From: Arsenophonus sp052174135
Lineage (GTDB): Bacteria > Pseudomonadota > Gammaproteobacteria > Enterobacterales > Enterobacteriaceae
Assembly (NCBI GenBank): GCA_052174135.1
Contig: JBQMRZ010000027.1
Span: forward strand, 434,001-498,000
Direction: 5' to 3'
DNA: 64,000 nucleotides
How positions within the stretch are numbered: position 1 is the first letter of the stretch; the number at the start of each line of letters is the position of its first letter. Both the position numbers and the translations under genes were made by a program. This document shows positions 32,272 to 41,672 of this stretch, in pieces. The notes under the pieces were generated by a model, which worked only from the letters and a program-made list of their open reading frames with translations, did no database searches and had not been told where the DNA came from.

Positions 32272-33784
32272 ATTCATTTACTTAAAAAAAAATATTCAAT
32301 GAAAGAACAGAAATATAGTGTGATCTCAAGATGCTAAAATAAATGAAATAATTTATAAATCATAAATACAAGAGATATAAAATTTTGTTGAAACTATTAA
32401 ACTGTGACCATTAAAAATCTTTTAATTGAAGATATATTATAAGATAAGATGATTATCTATTTTATTAATTATTTTATATAAAATCAAAGGAAATATTAAT
32501 AAATGAATAATTTATTTTTTGATAATTTCTTTAAAAATAACTAAAAAATAATAAATAGTAATTAAATGAATTCAATTATTTCATATATCATGAAATATAT
32601 CTTCAATCAACTATACACTATTAATAACTCTAATAATACAAATACAAATAAATATTTATAAAAACTTATATCAATTAATATAAGTTTAAAAAAATCTGAA
32701 ATTTATTAAAATGATTTAAATTAATTTTTATAAGGATCTGAAAATATTGTACTTAAAAATAGAAAGTCATAAGAATTATTATATAAAATTATATTTAATA
32801 TCATAAAATTATAGTTTTTATAAAATGATAAGAGCGCTTTATTCAACTAGACATTTAGTCTTTACATCATGATAAGTATGAAGTGAAATAAAAATGTAAC
32901 TTAATATAATTAAAAAATGTTTATAACATTAATTATATAACTTTTAAAATATATTAAATCTAATTTTTAATTTTAAAATCTTTTAAAGGATAAAATAATC
33001 TAAAAAAGAAATAAAATTTCAATTTTAAATAATTACTTAGTTATAAATAAAACTACTTAAGTAAATTAATAATTTATAGGAAATAAATTAATTATTTCAA
33101 TAATTAATTTATTTTAATTTGAAATAAATTTTATTAAATAATTCAACCATATTGTATATTCTAAATAATATACCAATATTTTAATATATAGCTAAATTTT
33201 TATGGTGTTATACAATATATTGTTAAATCAAAACTATAAGTTTTATAGATCACATTTATATTAAGTAACTATTAATGTATTTCAAATAGTAGCGCTTATC
33301 ACTTTAATTTATTTTATATATAACAATAAACATTAGTAATAAGCTTAATAGTGAAATAAAAATAAGATTAATTTCTATGATATATTAATTTATATAAAAA
33401 TTATATCATGATTACTAATAGATATTGCAATTCTAATTAAAGTATGTATTATTATATTTAACAATCATTACAATAAATTACTCTAAAATAATAATTTATT
33501 ATTTCTATATAAATTATTGAATAAAATTAAATAAGAAACTTGAAAAAATATATTTTTCTTCTTCTAAATGAAAGAGCGTATAAATGCTTAAATCAAATTT
33601 TATTGATTTATTAATATAGTTAGTTTTTTGATTGGTGAATTTTTTGGTTATTCTTTAAAATATTTTATTATAAAATTATCTCTAAACATATTTAAATATT
33701 TAGTAAAATTTAATAGACCAAGAAATATAACAAACTCAGGTATTCCATGGTATTACTTATTTAATTTTTAATCGATCATATTAA
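32272..33784 (+). pseudogene. pepA: full-length decayed pepA
   Basis: Leucyl aminopeptidase ghost, readable along its length. IHLLKKKYSMKEQKYSVIS at 32272 matches the N-terminus EFSVKSGSPEKQRSACIV. YGVIQYIV (about 33200) matches YGVMRMVA. NSEIKIRLIS (33347) matches the active-site block NTDAEGRLVL. IDIAILIKVCIII (33418) matches IDVATLTGACVIA, and MLKSNFIDLLI (about 33582) matches QLESNFADMANI. A terminal SGIPWYYLFNF resembles TGRPVALLAQF. Total span is 1,513 bp, almost exactly the intact gene, despite many stops and frameshifts and loss of metal ligands. Confidence 0.88.
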
Positions 33785-33864
33785 ATAAACTATAAAAATA
33801 ATTTTTTTAATAAATTTATTATAATATATTGTAAATGAAATATTTTTTCTATAAGAAAAATCTG

Positions 33865-34294
33865 ATGAGAAAAGTATTCTTTTATACAATAGAATATTTA
33901 TCTTCAAAATTCGAATTTGAAAATCATGAATGGTTATTATGTCACTTAGTAGTAAAATTGGTGGATTAGTAAACGCCTTTTACTTGTTTGCGATGATTAA
34001 ATGCAAATTGAAAAGTTAGATAAAATACTTTGGCAAAAGGAATCTCATCAATTTATTCGATATAATTTAATCGATGATGCTTTTTGTTATGGAGCTTTTG
34101 TTGATTTTTTTTTGGTCAATAAAACGCAATATTTTAGTTAGAAAGATGTAAGATATATTAATAAATTTAAAAATGTTAATTTTAAATTTATTAATAGTAT
34201 TCCAGAAAGTAATAGGTTAATACTTATTGATAAAAATTTTAAAGAATTAGGACATGAACGATATAAAAGTTATTATAGTATTAATTTTAATTAA
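33865..34294 (+). pseudogene. holC: holC (DNA polymerase III chi) pseudogene
   Basis: The least decayed ghost here. From ATG 33865, MRKVFFYTIEYLSSKFEFE then EWLLCHLVVKL matches HolC MKNATFYLLDNDTTVDGL and VEQLVCEIAAE. After a frame change near 33960 the frame reads SKRLLLVCDD, stop (33998), then MQIEKLDKILWQKESHQFI, matching GKRVLIACEDEKQAYRLDEALWARPAESFV. After another stop (34139) it ends LILIDKNFKELGHERYKSY, matching YEDSLKQLARERYKAY, with stop at 34292. Order pepA-holC-valS is as in E. coli. Chi links the clamp loader to SSB. Confidence 0.95.
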
Positions 34295-34337
34295 ATCATA
34301 AAAAATTAAAAATAACCAAATAAATAAAAAAAATAAA

Positions 34338-37253
34338 ATGGAAAAAAAATCAAAAAATCAAACTCAGTTTAATTTATTACTTGATAAAATTTATCAACCA
34401 GCTGTAATTGAACAATTGCTATATGCAGACTGGGAGAAAAATGGTTACTTTAAACCGTGTGGTGATAAAAGAAAAAAGAGTTTTTCTATTGTTATACCCC
34501 CGCCAAATATCACAGGTAATCTACATATGGGACATGCTTTTCAGCAAACAATCATGGATATCTTAATTCGTTATCAACGTATGCAAGGAAAAAATACGTT
34601 ATGGCAAACTGGTACAGATCATGCTGGAATTGCTACTCAGATGATTGTTGAGCGCAAAATTGCCACAGAAGAGAATAAAACTCGTCACGACTATGGAAGA
34701 GAAGCATTTATAAAAAAAATATGGTTATGGAAAGCAGAATCTAGCGGCAATATTTCTCAACAAATGCGAAGATTAGGTAACTCTATTGATTGGAAACGTG
34801 AACGCTTTACGATGGATAAAGATTTCTCAAAAGCAGTAAAAGAAGCATTTATCCAATTATATCAAGATGGTCTTATTTATCGTGGAAAACGATTAGTTAA
34901 CTGGGATTCTAAACTACATACTGTTATTTCTGATTTAGAAGTTGAAAATAGAAAAGTTAACGGGTTCATGTGGCATTTACGTTATCAAATTGCTGATAGT
35001 GTAAAAACAATAGAAGGGAAAGATTACTTAATTATCACTACAACTCGACCAGAAACAATACTTGCTGATACTGGTGTAGCAGTTAATCCAGCTGATTCGC
35101 GCTATAAAAATTTAATTGGAAAACAAATTTTATTACCATTAGTTAATCGTCTGATTCCTATTATTGCTGATAAACACGCTGACATGGAAAAAGGTACTGG
35201 GTGTGTCAAAATTACACCAGCACATGATTTTAAGGATTATGAAGTTGGTAAACGCCATAAATTACCTATGATCAATATTTTTGATTTTAACGGACATGTT
35301 CGTAAAGAAGCTCAGGTGTTTGATAGTCTAGGCAATCCTAGTACTATTTATGAAACTTCAATCCCCATACCTTACCAGGGAATGGAGCGTTTTACAGCAC
35401 GTAAAGCAATAATAAATAATTTAGAAAAATTAGGATTATTAGTTATTATAAAGCCGCATAAACTTACTATCCCTTATAGTGAACGTAGTGGTGTTATTGT
35501 TGAACCAATGCTGACTAATCAATGGTATATTCGAATCCTGCCATTAGCAGAACAAGCTATTACAGCCGTAAAAGAGGGTCGCATTCAGTTTGTTCCTAAA
35601 CAATATGAGAATATGTATTTCTCTTGGATGCAAAATATTCAAGATTGGTGTATTTCACGTCAATTATGGTGGGGGCATAGAATACCAGCTTGGTATGATG
35701 AAACTGGTAATATTTATGTTGGATATGATGAAAATGAAATTCGTCGGAAAAATAATTTTAGTACTAATATTTTTCTTTATCAGGATGAAGATGTATTAGA
35801 TACTTGGTTCTCTTCTAGTTTATGGACTTTTTCAGCACTAGGATGGCCAGAAAATAATGAAATGCTAAAAACTTTTCACCCAACAGATATACTAGTCAGT
35901 GGTTTTGATATTATCTTTTTTTGGATAGCTCGTATGATTATGCTAACAATGTATTTTATTAAAGATAAAAATGGTCAAGCTCAAATTCCTTTTAAAATAG
36001 TTTATATAACAGGCTTAATTCGTGATAAAGAAGGACAAAAAATGTCAAAATCTAAAGGAAATGTTATTGATCCGCTTGATATAATTGATGGCATTTCTAC
36101 AGAAAACTTACTGACAAAACATACCATCAAAATAATGGAATCTCGATTGATTGAAAAAACAACTAAATTTACAAAAAAAGAATATCCGAATAATATTAAA
36201 GCTCATGGTGCCGATGCATTACGCTTTACACTTGCTGCATTAGCATCAACTGGGAGAAATATTAATTGGGATACAAAACGTCTTACTAGTTATCATAATT
36301 TTTGCAATAAACTTTGGAACGCAAGTCGTTATGTTTTGATAAATACTAGTGGGAAAGATTGTGGTCAAAATAATAAAGAAATGAGTTTTTCGCTGTCTGA
36401 TCGTTGGATCAGGACAGAATTTAACCAAACAGTAAAACTGTATCGTGAATCATTAGATTCTTATCGCTTTGATATTGCAGCTAATATTTTATATGAATTT
36501 ACTTGGAATCAATTTTCTAATTGGTATCTAGAATTATCTAAATCAACTATCAATAAAGGAAATGATTTAGAAATTCGTGCGACACGTTATACTTTAATTG
36601 AGGTACTGGAAAGTTTATTACGTTTGGCTCATCCTATAATTCCATTTATTACAGAAACTATTTGGAAAAAGGTAAAGATAATCAAAGGTATTCAACAAGA
36701 AACTATTATGTTACAACCTTTTCCAATTTTTGAACACATAAAAGTTGATGAATCAGCACGTTACAATTTAGAATGGATTAAAAAATTGATTATAGCTATA
36801 CGTAATATCAGGATAGAAATGCATATTCCAGTTAATAAATCTTTAAATTTACTGTTATATAGCACTAATCATGCAATAAAGCGATGTGTTAAAGAAAATT
36901 TAAATTTTATTAAAGCAATGGTTCATCTTAATTCTATTACTTTTTTTGATAAAATCAAACCAATACAACTTACTGTATCTAAAATAATAGATGATGCTGA
37001 ATTATTTATACCAATAGAAAATTTAGCAGATAAAGATGCTGAATTAATACGATTAGATAAAAAATTGAATAAATTAACTAAAGAAATAACTGCTATTGAA
37101 GATAAATTAACTAATTGCACTTTTCTTAGTCGAGCACCTATTGTTTTTATTGAAAAAATTCGAAAACAGTTATTGATCTATTTAGAAATAAAAGAAAAAT
37201 TAATTAGTCAAAAAAAATTATTGGCTAATTTTAATAAAGATACTACTGCATAA
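34338..37253 (+). CDS. valS: valyl-tRNA synthetase
   Basis: Class I synthetase that charges tRNA-Val and edits mischarged Thr. The HIGH-type motif is NLHMGHAFQQ near residue 55 and KMSKSKGNV is near 567. The CP1 editing domain (TTRPETILADTGVAVNP to CVKITPAHDF) lies between. The C-terminal coiled coil that binds tRNA closes the protein. At 971 aa it exceeds E. coli (951) by about 15 residues at the N-terminus (MEKKSKNQTQFNLLL): homology begins at DKIYQP and no ATG exists there, so translation seems to use an upstream ATG without a clear ribosome binding site. Confidence 0.96.
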   Translation: MEKKSKNQTQFNLLLDKIYQPAVIEQLLYADWEKNGYFKPCGDKRKKSFSIVIPPPNITGNLHMGHAFQQTIMDILIRYQRMQGKNTLWQTGTDHAGIATQMIVERKIATEENKTRHDYGREAFIKKIWLWKAESSGNISQQMRRLGNSIDWKRERFTMDKDFSKAVKEAFIQLYQDGLIYRGKRLVNWDSKLHTVISDLEVENRKVNGFMWHLRYQIADSVKTIEGKDYLIITTTRPETILADTGVAVNPADSRYKNLIGKQILLPLVNRLIPIIADKHADMEKGTGCVKITPAHDFKDYEVGKRHKLPMINIFDFNGHVRKEAQVFDSLGNPSTIYETSIPIPYQGMERFTARKAIINNLEKLGLLVIIKPHKLTIPYSERSGVIVEPMLTNQWYIRILPLAEQAITAVKEGRIQFVPKQYENMYFSWMQNIQDWCISRQLWWGHRIPAWYDETGNIYVGYDENEIRRKNNFSTNIFLYQDEDVLDTWFSSSLWTFSALGWPENNEMLKTFHPTDILVSGFDIIFFWIARMIMLTMYFIKDKNGQAQIPFKIVYITGLIRDKEGQKMSKSKGNVIDPLDIIDGISTENLLTKHTIKIMESRLIEKTTKFTKKEYPNNIKAHGADALRFTLAALASTGRNINWDTKRLTSYHNFCNKLWNASRYVLINTSGKDCGQNNKEMSFSLSDRWIRTEFNQTVKLYRESLDSYRFDIAANILYEFTWNQFSNWYLELSKSTINKGNDLEIRATRYTLIEVLESLLRLAHPIIPFITETIWKKVKIIKGIQQETIMLQPFPIFEHIKVDESARYNLEWIKKLIIAIRNIRIEMHIPVNKSLNLLLYSTNHAIKRCVKENLNFIKAMVHLNSITFFDKIKPIQLTVSKIIDDAELFIPIENLADKDAELIRLDKKLNKLTKEITAIEDKLTNCTFLSRAPIVFIEKIRKQLLIYLEIKEKLISQKKLLANFNKDTTA

Positions 37254-37528
37254 TATAGAAATATATTAATACATGGATTTGTGTTAACTAAATATTTCTT
37301 TCAATTTAATAATATTCATTATTTTTATTAAAAATAATTTAACTAAATACTTTTAATATCACGATAATTAAAATATTCAAAGAGGGTGATAAAATTATTT
37401 CAATTAATATTTATTTTGAACAAAGATTACTATTTTCATGAAAATTAAATATATTAATGTCATGTTATCTTTAATTTTTAATTATTTAGTATAATATTAT
37501 TTATAAATTAATTTAATTAAACTATTAT
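37254..37528. other. valS downstream spacer
   Basis: AT-rich spacer between the valS stop and its terminator hairpin. Nothing recognisable. Confidence 0.4.
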
Positions 37529-37574
37529 TACTTTATTAAAAATTTAAAATTTTTAATAAAGTATTTTTTTTTTA
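37529..37574 (+). terminator. intrinsic terminator downstream of valS
   Basis: Perfect stem of 15-17 bp (37529-37543 paired with 37549-37563), followed at once by about ten T residues on the plus strand. This is a textbook rho-independent terminator, separating valS from the pyr operon promoter about 75 bp further. Confidence 0.8.
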
Positions 37575-37646
37575 ATTTATACAAAATATTTAAATTAGTA
37601 TTAACTTTAATAATTAAATATATTTTTATTTTTTTTTAGAAAAAAC

Positions 37647-37674
37647 TTGCTATATTTATAGGAAAGTCTATAAT
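37647..37674 (+). promoter_or_regulatory. probable pyrL-pyrBI promoter
   Basis: TTGCTA (37647-37652), 16-bp spacing, then a consensus TATAAT (37669-37674). The start site would fall in or near the following T-run (37674-37681). In E. coli this promoter also has a T-run at its start, which allows UTP-dependent reiterative initiation; the same arrangement here is suggestive only. Confidence 0.6.
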
Positions 37675-37700
37675 TTTTTTTAAATTTTTTATGGAAAAAA

Positions 37701-37814
37701 ATGCATAATCAATACTTAAAAAAATGCGTTGTTGTTAATGGGTTATTTATTTGTTATATTTCATCATCAATCAACCTTATTTATTCAAACCCCTCAATGA
37801 GGGGTTTTTTTTGA
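37701..37814 (+). CDS. pyrL: pyrBI operon leader peptide PyrL
   Basis: A 37-codon frame sits between the promoter and pyrB, runs through the attenuator hairpin and ends TGA inside its T-run, exactly as E. coli PyrL does. Its end NPSMRGFF resembles the E. coli PyrL segment QPLNRGAFF, which is encoded by the same terminator stem. In the known mechanism, low UTP slows RNA polymerase in the U-rich leader so that a ribosome translating pyrL catches up and blocks the terminator. Start ATG 37701; a short frame from ATG 37691 is the alternative. It is too short for routine gene calling. Confidence 0.75.
   Translation: MHNQYLKKCVVVNGLFICYISSSINLIYSNPSMRGFF
37787..37812 (+). terminator. pyrBI attenuator
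   Basis: Stem AAACCCCTC (37787-37795) pairs with GAGGGGTTT (37799-37807) across a 3-nt loop and runs into eight T residues in total. It lies inside the pyrL reading frame, upstream of pyrB, and its GC content is far above the surroundings, implying selection. It matches the UTP-sensitive attenuator of enteric pyrBI. Confidence 0.9.
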
Positions 37815-37859
37815 TATAACAGTACTCAATTATGGAATAAAAAAAGGAAAAATAACGCG

Positions 37860-38795
37860 ATGATTAATCCATTGTACCTTCGAGATATAATCTCGATTAA
37901 CGATTTAAAAAGTGAAGATTTACGTACTGTACTTGAAGTTGCTGCGTCACTAAAACAACATCCTCAACCAAATTTACTAAAACATAAAGTAATTGCTAGT
38001 TGCTTCTTTGAGGCTTCAACTCGTACACGCCTTTCTTTTGAAACAGCTATTCATCGTTTAGGTGCTTCTGTAGTAGGATTTTCTGATAGTAATAATACTT
38101 CATTGAGTAAAAAAGGAGAAACTTTAGCAGATACAATATCAGTTATTAGCCAATATGTTGATGCCATTATTATCCGTCATCCAAAAGAAGGTGCATCACA
38201 TTTAGCAGCTCAATTTTCTGGAAAAATCCCGATAATCAATGCCGGTGATGGTGCTAATCAACATCCTACACAAACACTACTCGATTTATTCACTATTCAA
38301 GAGAGTCAAGGTAGTTTAAATAATTTACATATTGCTATGGTTGGTGATTTAAAATATGGTCGAACTGTTCATTCCTTAACTCAAGCATTATCTAAATTTA
38401 ATAATAATAATTTTTATTTTATTTCTCCTGAAGCTTTAACTATGCCAGCCAATATTTTACATTTCTTAAAAAGAAAAGGAATAACTTATAGTTTACACGA
38501 TAACATGGAAACAGTTTTACCAAAATTAGATATCCTCTATATCACTCGAGTACAAAAAGAACGTTTAGATCCTTCCGAATATGCTAATGTTAAAGCTAAA
38601 TTTATTTTAAGCAGCAATGTATTAGTTACAGCTAAATTTAATATGAAAATTTTACATCCATTACCACGTAGAGACGAAATTACTATTGATGTTGATGAAA
38701 CTTCACATGCTTATTATTTTCAACAAGCAAATAATGGAATTTATGCGCGACAAGCAATCTTAGCGCTAATTTTAAATAAAACTATTAATTTATAA
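37860..38795 (+). CDS. pyrB: aspartate carbamoyltransferase catalytic subunit
   Basis: Condenses carbamoyl phosphate with aspartate, the committed step of pyrimidine synthesis. All 311 residues are present. The carbamoyl phosphate motif FFEASTRTRLSFE lies near residues 49-61, and the SKKGET loop (80s loop reaching into the neighbouring subunit) near 82-87. HPTQTLLDLFTI, with catalytic His, is near 135-146, RVQKER near 230-235 and HPLPR near 266-270. The ATG follows AAGGAAA. It sits 17 bp before pyrI, forming the classic dodecameric enzyme operon. Confidence 0.98.
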   Translation: MINPLYLRDIISINDLKSEDLRTVLEVAASLKQHPQPNLLKHKVIASCFFEASTRTRLSFETAIHRLGASVVGFSDSNNTSLSKKGETLADTISVISQYVDAIIIRHPKEGASHLAAQFSGKIPIINAGDGANQHPTQTLLDLFTIQESQGSLNNLHIAMVGDLKYGRTVHSLTQALSKFNNNNFYFISPEALTMPANILHFLKRKGITYSLHDNMETVLPKLDILYITRVQKERLDPSEYANVKAKFILSSNVLVTAKFNMKILHPLPRRDEITIDVDETSHAYYFQQANNGIYARQAILALILNKTINL

Positions 38796-38812
38796 AAAGG
38801 GTATATTTTTTT

Positions 38813-39277
38813 ATGCTAAATAACCATAAATTACAGGTAGAAGCGATTAGTTGCGGTACTGTTATAGATCATATTCCTGCTCAAATGGGTTTTAAATTGC
38901 TATCATTATTTAAATTAACTAAAACTGATCAACGTATTACAATAGGTTTAAATTTACCATCTAATCACTTAGGTAAAAAAGATCTAATTAAAATTGAAAA
39001 TACCTTTCTTACTCTTGAGCAAGCAAATAAATTAGCAATGTATGCTCCTCATGCTACCGTTAACTGTATTAAAAACTATAAAGTTGAAAAAAAATTATTA
39101 ATTACTTTACCTGAACAAATTGATATGGTTTTAATTTGTCCTAATAGTAATTGTATTAGTCATAATGAACCTGTTAATAGTAGTTTTAACATTAAACAAC
39201 AAGATAATGAAGTAATTTTAACATGCAAATACTGTGAAAAAACTTTTGATCGACATGCCGTAATTAATAATATGTAA
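38813..39277 (+). CDS. pyrI: aspartate carbamoyltransferase regulatory subunit
   Basis: PyrI binds ATP/CTP/UTP and gives the enzyme allosteric control. The N-terminal nucleotide-binding domain includes VIDHIPA and the run RITIGLNLPS. The C-terminal zinc domain keeps its four cysteines as CPNSNC (about 109 and 114) and CKYC (about 138 and 141). Length (154 aa) is that of E. coli. Retaining both PyrI and the attenuator means that two layers of pyrimidine feedback survive, which is unusual for a genome this reduced. Confidence 0.97.
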   Translation: MLNNHKLQVEAISCGTVIDHIPAQMGFKLLSLFKLTKTDQRITIGLNLPSNHLGKKDLIKIENTFLTLEQANKLAMYAPHATVNCIKNYKVEKKLLITLPEQIDMVLICPNSNCISHNEPVNSSFNIKQQDNEVILTCKYCEKTFDRHAVINNM

Positions 39278-39690
39278 TACTCTATTATATAAAATAATTC
39301 ATGCATATTTATTTATTAGCATAATTGTAATAATTAATTAATGATTAATTTTAAATTATTAAAGAAAATAAAATTTTTGTTATATTAACCTAAAAATGAA
39401 AAGATGATATAATAGTTACTTAATTCCAAAATAACTAAAATAATTAGAGATATTACTTTTAAAATAATAGAGTTATTAAAATAATAAAGTTATTTATTGA
39501 TAAATCTAGTTTAAATATGATTACTATTCTTAATAGTTACTATTTTATTAAAAATAAAAATGATTTTTTTAATTTAATTATTTATCATAAAGATATTTAT
39601 CTTTGAAAACTATGTTTTATTAAAATAAATACAGTACATATAATTCATTATATTTAAATAAAAAATATTATTATATTAATAGTTTTTAAT
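39278..39690. other. gap at second block junction
   Basis: No gene is recognised between the convergent pyrI and deaD. These genes are distant in E. coli, so a rearrangement endpoint lies here. AT-rich, with stops in all frames. Confidence 0.45.
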
Positions 39691-39723
39691 AAAAAACTGA
39701 ATTTAAAATAAACTCAGTTTTTT
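39691..39723. terminator. bidirectional terminator between pyrI and deaD
   Basis: AAAAAACTGA (39691-39700) pairs with TCAGTTTTTT (39714-39723), with a further T-run on the plus side and A-run on the other, so it can work in both directions. It lies between convergent genes. Confidence 0.7.
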
Positions 39724-39769
39724 TATTCTCATTTAATTTTAAAATATTAATATTTTATTAAATGAGATG

Positions 39770-41587
39770 TTATGGATTAATGCGTCGACGTAATGCAGCG
39801 TTATAATAACTTTCATTAGAATTACGAAGCTGTTCGCGCTCACCATTATAGCGTTTTCCGCGTTCACATAATTCATTATTGCTGTTACGATGTCCGTTGT
39901 TATTACGGCGTTCAAATGATTGAACATCACCTAATAATTGTATTCGCATTGGTTTATTTAAAACACGAATGCGTGTTAAATGAGTAAGCAATTGATTTGT
40001 TATACCTTTTGGTAACTCTATTGTTGAATGTGAAGAAAATAACTTTATATTACCAATATAACGACTATTAATATCTGCTTCGTTAGAAATTGCACCGATA
40101 ATATGTCGAACTTCAACGCCATCATTACGCCCAATTTCAATACGATATAAATCCATATTATTTAAGTCACGACGTTCGCGACGTGTATTACGCTCAAAAG
40201 TACTATTATTATTACGACGATATTCATCACGTGAATTAAACTCACGTTTTACACGATAAACAGGGTCAGGGGGTAATATTAAAGATCGATCACCCTGTGC
40301 TATTTTTAATAGCGCTGAAGCTAAAGTTTCCATATCTAGTTTATCAGTAATAACTAATTTGTTTAGTAATGCTCGATATTTTTCTAAATCATTGCTTTTT
40401 AGTTCTTTTTGAATATTTTCAGAAAATTTAGCTTGGCGACGTATACTTAAAAGAACAGAACTTGGCAATTTAATTTCAGAAATTGGCTGTTTCATAACGC
40501 GCTCAATGTTACGTAATAGTCGACGTTCGCGATTATCAACAAATAAAATAGCACGTCCAGATCGACCAGCCCTACCAGTACGACCGATTCGATGCACATA
40601 AGATTCTGCATCCATTGGTATATCATAGTTAATAACCAAACTAATACGTTCAACATCTAGACCGCGAGCCGCAACATCAGTAGCAATTAATATATCAAGT
40701 CTACCATTTTTCAAGCGCTCTAATGTTTGTTCACGTAAACCTTGATTCATATCACCATTTAATGCCGAACTATTGTAACCACTACGTTCAAGAGCTTCAG
40801 CAACTTCTAATGTAGCATTTTTAGTTCGAACAAAAATAATTGCAGCATCAAAATCTTCTACCTCTAAAAAACGAACTAATGCTTCATTTTTACGTACGCC
40901 ATAAACAGACCAGTAACTTTGTGTAATATTTGGACGCATTTTTACACTAGATTGCATGCGAATCTCTTTCGGTGATTTCATAAATCGACTGGTAATACGA
41001 CGAACCGCTTCTGGCATTGTAGCAGAAAATAGTGTTGTTTGATGTTTTGTTGGAATCTGACTCATAATATTTTCAACATCTTCAATAAAGCCCATGCGTA
41101 ACATTTCATCAGCTTCATCAAGAACTAAACCAGTTAAATGAGATAATTTTAATGTTCCTCGTTTTAAATGGTCTAATAAGCGACCTGGTGTCCCAACTAC
41201 AATTTGGGGACCTTTCCTTAGTGTACATAACTGTAAATCATAACGCTGACCACCATAAAGTGCGACTACATTAACTGAATGCATATGTTTAGAGAATTCA
41301 CTCATAGCTTCCGCGACTTGTACCGCCAATTCACGAGTTGGTGTCAATACTAAGATCTGAGGAGCTTTCAATTTAATATCTATATTATGTAATAGTGGCA
41401 AGCTAAAAGCTGCTGTTTTACCGCTACCAGTTTGTGCCATACCTAATACATCATATCCATTTAATAAATATGGAATACATTTTTGCTGAATTGGTGATGG
41501 TTTTTCATAACCAAGATCTTTTAGTGCGGAAAGAATTAGTGCTGATAAACCTAAATCAGCAAAAGAGATTTCAGTCTCATTAATCAT
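39770..41587 (-). CDS. deaD: ATP-dependent RNA helicase DeaD (CsdA)
   Basis: DEAD-box helicase for 50S assembly and mRNA unwinding at low temperature, and a cold degradosome partner. Motif I is AQTGSGKTAA near residues 51-60 and motif II is LDEADEML near 157-164. SAT and HRIGRTGRAGR follow. After residue about 470 comes an Arg/Asn-rich linker, then the RNA-binding domain (YRIEIGRNDGVEVRHI) and a short basic tail, shorter than in E. coli. I chose ATG 41587 (MINETEISFADLGL), which matches the family N-terminus and has TGAGG 9 bases upstream; the ATG at 41602 lies within that ribosome binding site. Confidence 0.96.
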   Translation of the reverse strand: MINETEISFADLGLSALILSALKDLGYEKPSPIQQKCIPYLLNGYDVLGMAQTGSGKTAAFSLPLLHNIDIKLKAPQILVLTPTRELAVQVAEAMSEFSKHMHSVNVVALYGGQRYDLQLCTLRKGPQIVVGTPGRLLDHLKRGTLKLSHLTGLVLDEADEMLRMGFIEDVENIMSQIPTKHQTTLFSATMPEAVRRITSRFMKSPKEIRMQSSVKMRPNITQSYWSVYGVRKNEALVRFLEVEDFDAAIIFVRTKNATLEVAEALERSGYNSSALNGDMNQGLREQTLERLKNGRLDILIATDVAARGLDVERISLVINYDIPMDAESYVHRIGRTGRAGRSGRAILFVDNRERRLLRNIERVMKQPISEIKLPSSVLLSIRRQAKFSENIQKELKSNDLEKYRALLNKLVITDKLDMETLASALLKIAQGDRSLILPPDPVYRVKREFNSRDEYRRNNNSTFERNTRRERRDLNNMDLYRIEIGRNDGVEVRHIIGAISNEADINSRYIGNIKLFSSHSTIELPKGITNQLLTHLTRIRVLNKPMRIQLLGDVQSFERRNNNGHRNSNNELCERGKRYNGEREQLRNSNESYYNAALRRRINP

Positions 41588-41613
41588 GTAAAAATGCCTC
41601 ATTTATTATGACA

Positions 41614-41672
41614 GCCAGTTTACATAATAACTCTGTAAAAAATTATCATTTTCATTTAAAATGTGAACTGGC
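41614..41672 (-). promoter_or_regulatory. inverted repeat in deaD leader
   Basis: GCCAGTTTACAT (41614-41625) and ATGTGAACTGGC (41661-41672) are complementary except for one position and flank an AT-rich loop, 27-85 bp before the deaD start. GC content is higher than the surroundings. A long structured leader controls cold induction of deaD in E. coli; I infer a similar role. Confidence 0.5.

Noticed and set aside
33865..34294. Programmed frameshifting to make HolC
   Set aside because: The frame change is not at a slippery homopolymer and two further in-frame stops follow, so a pseudogene is the simpler reading.
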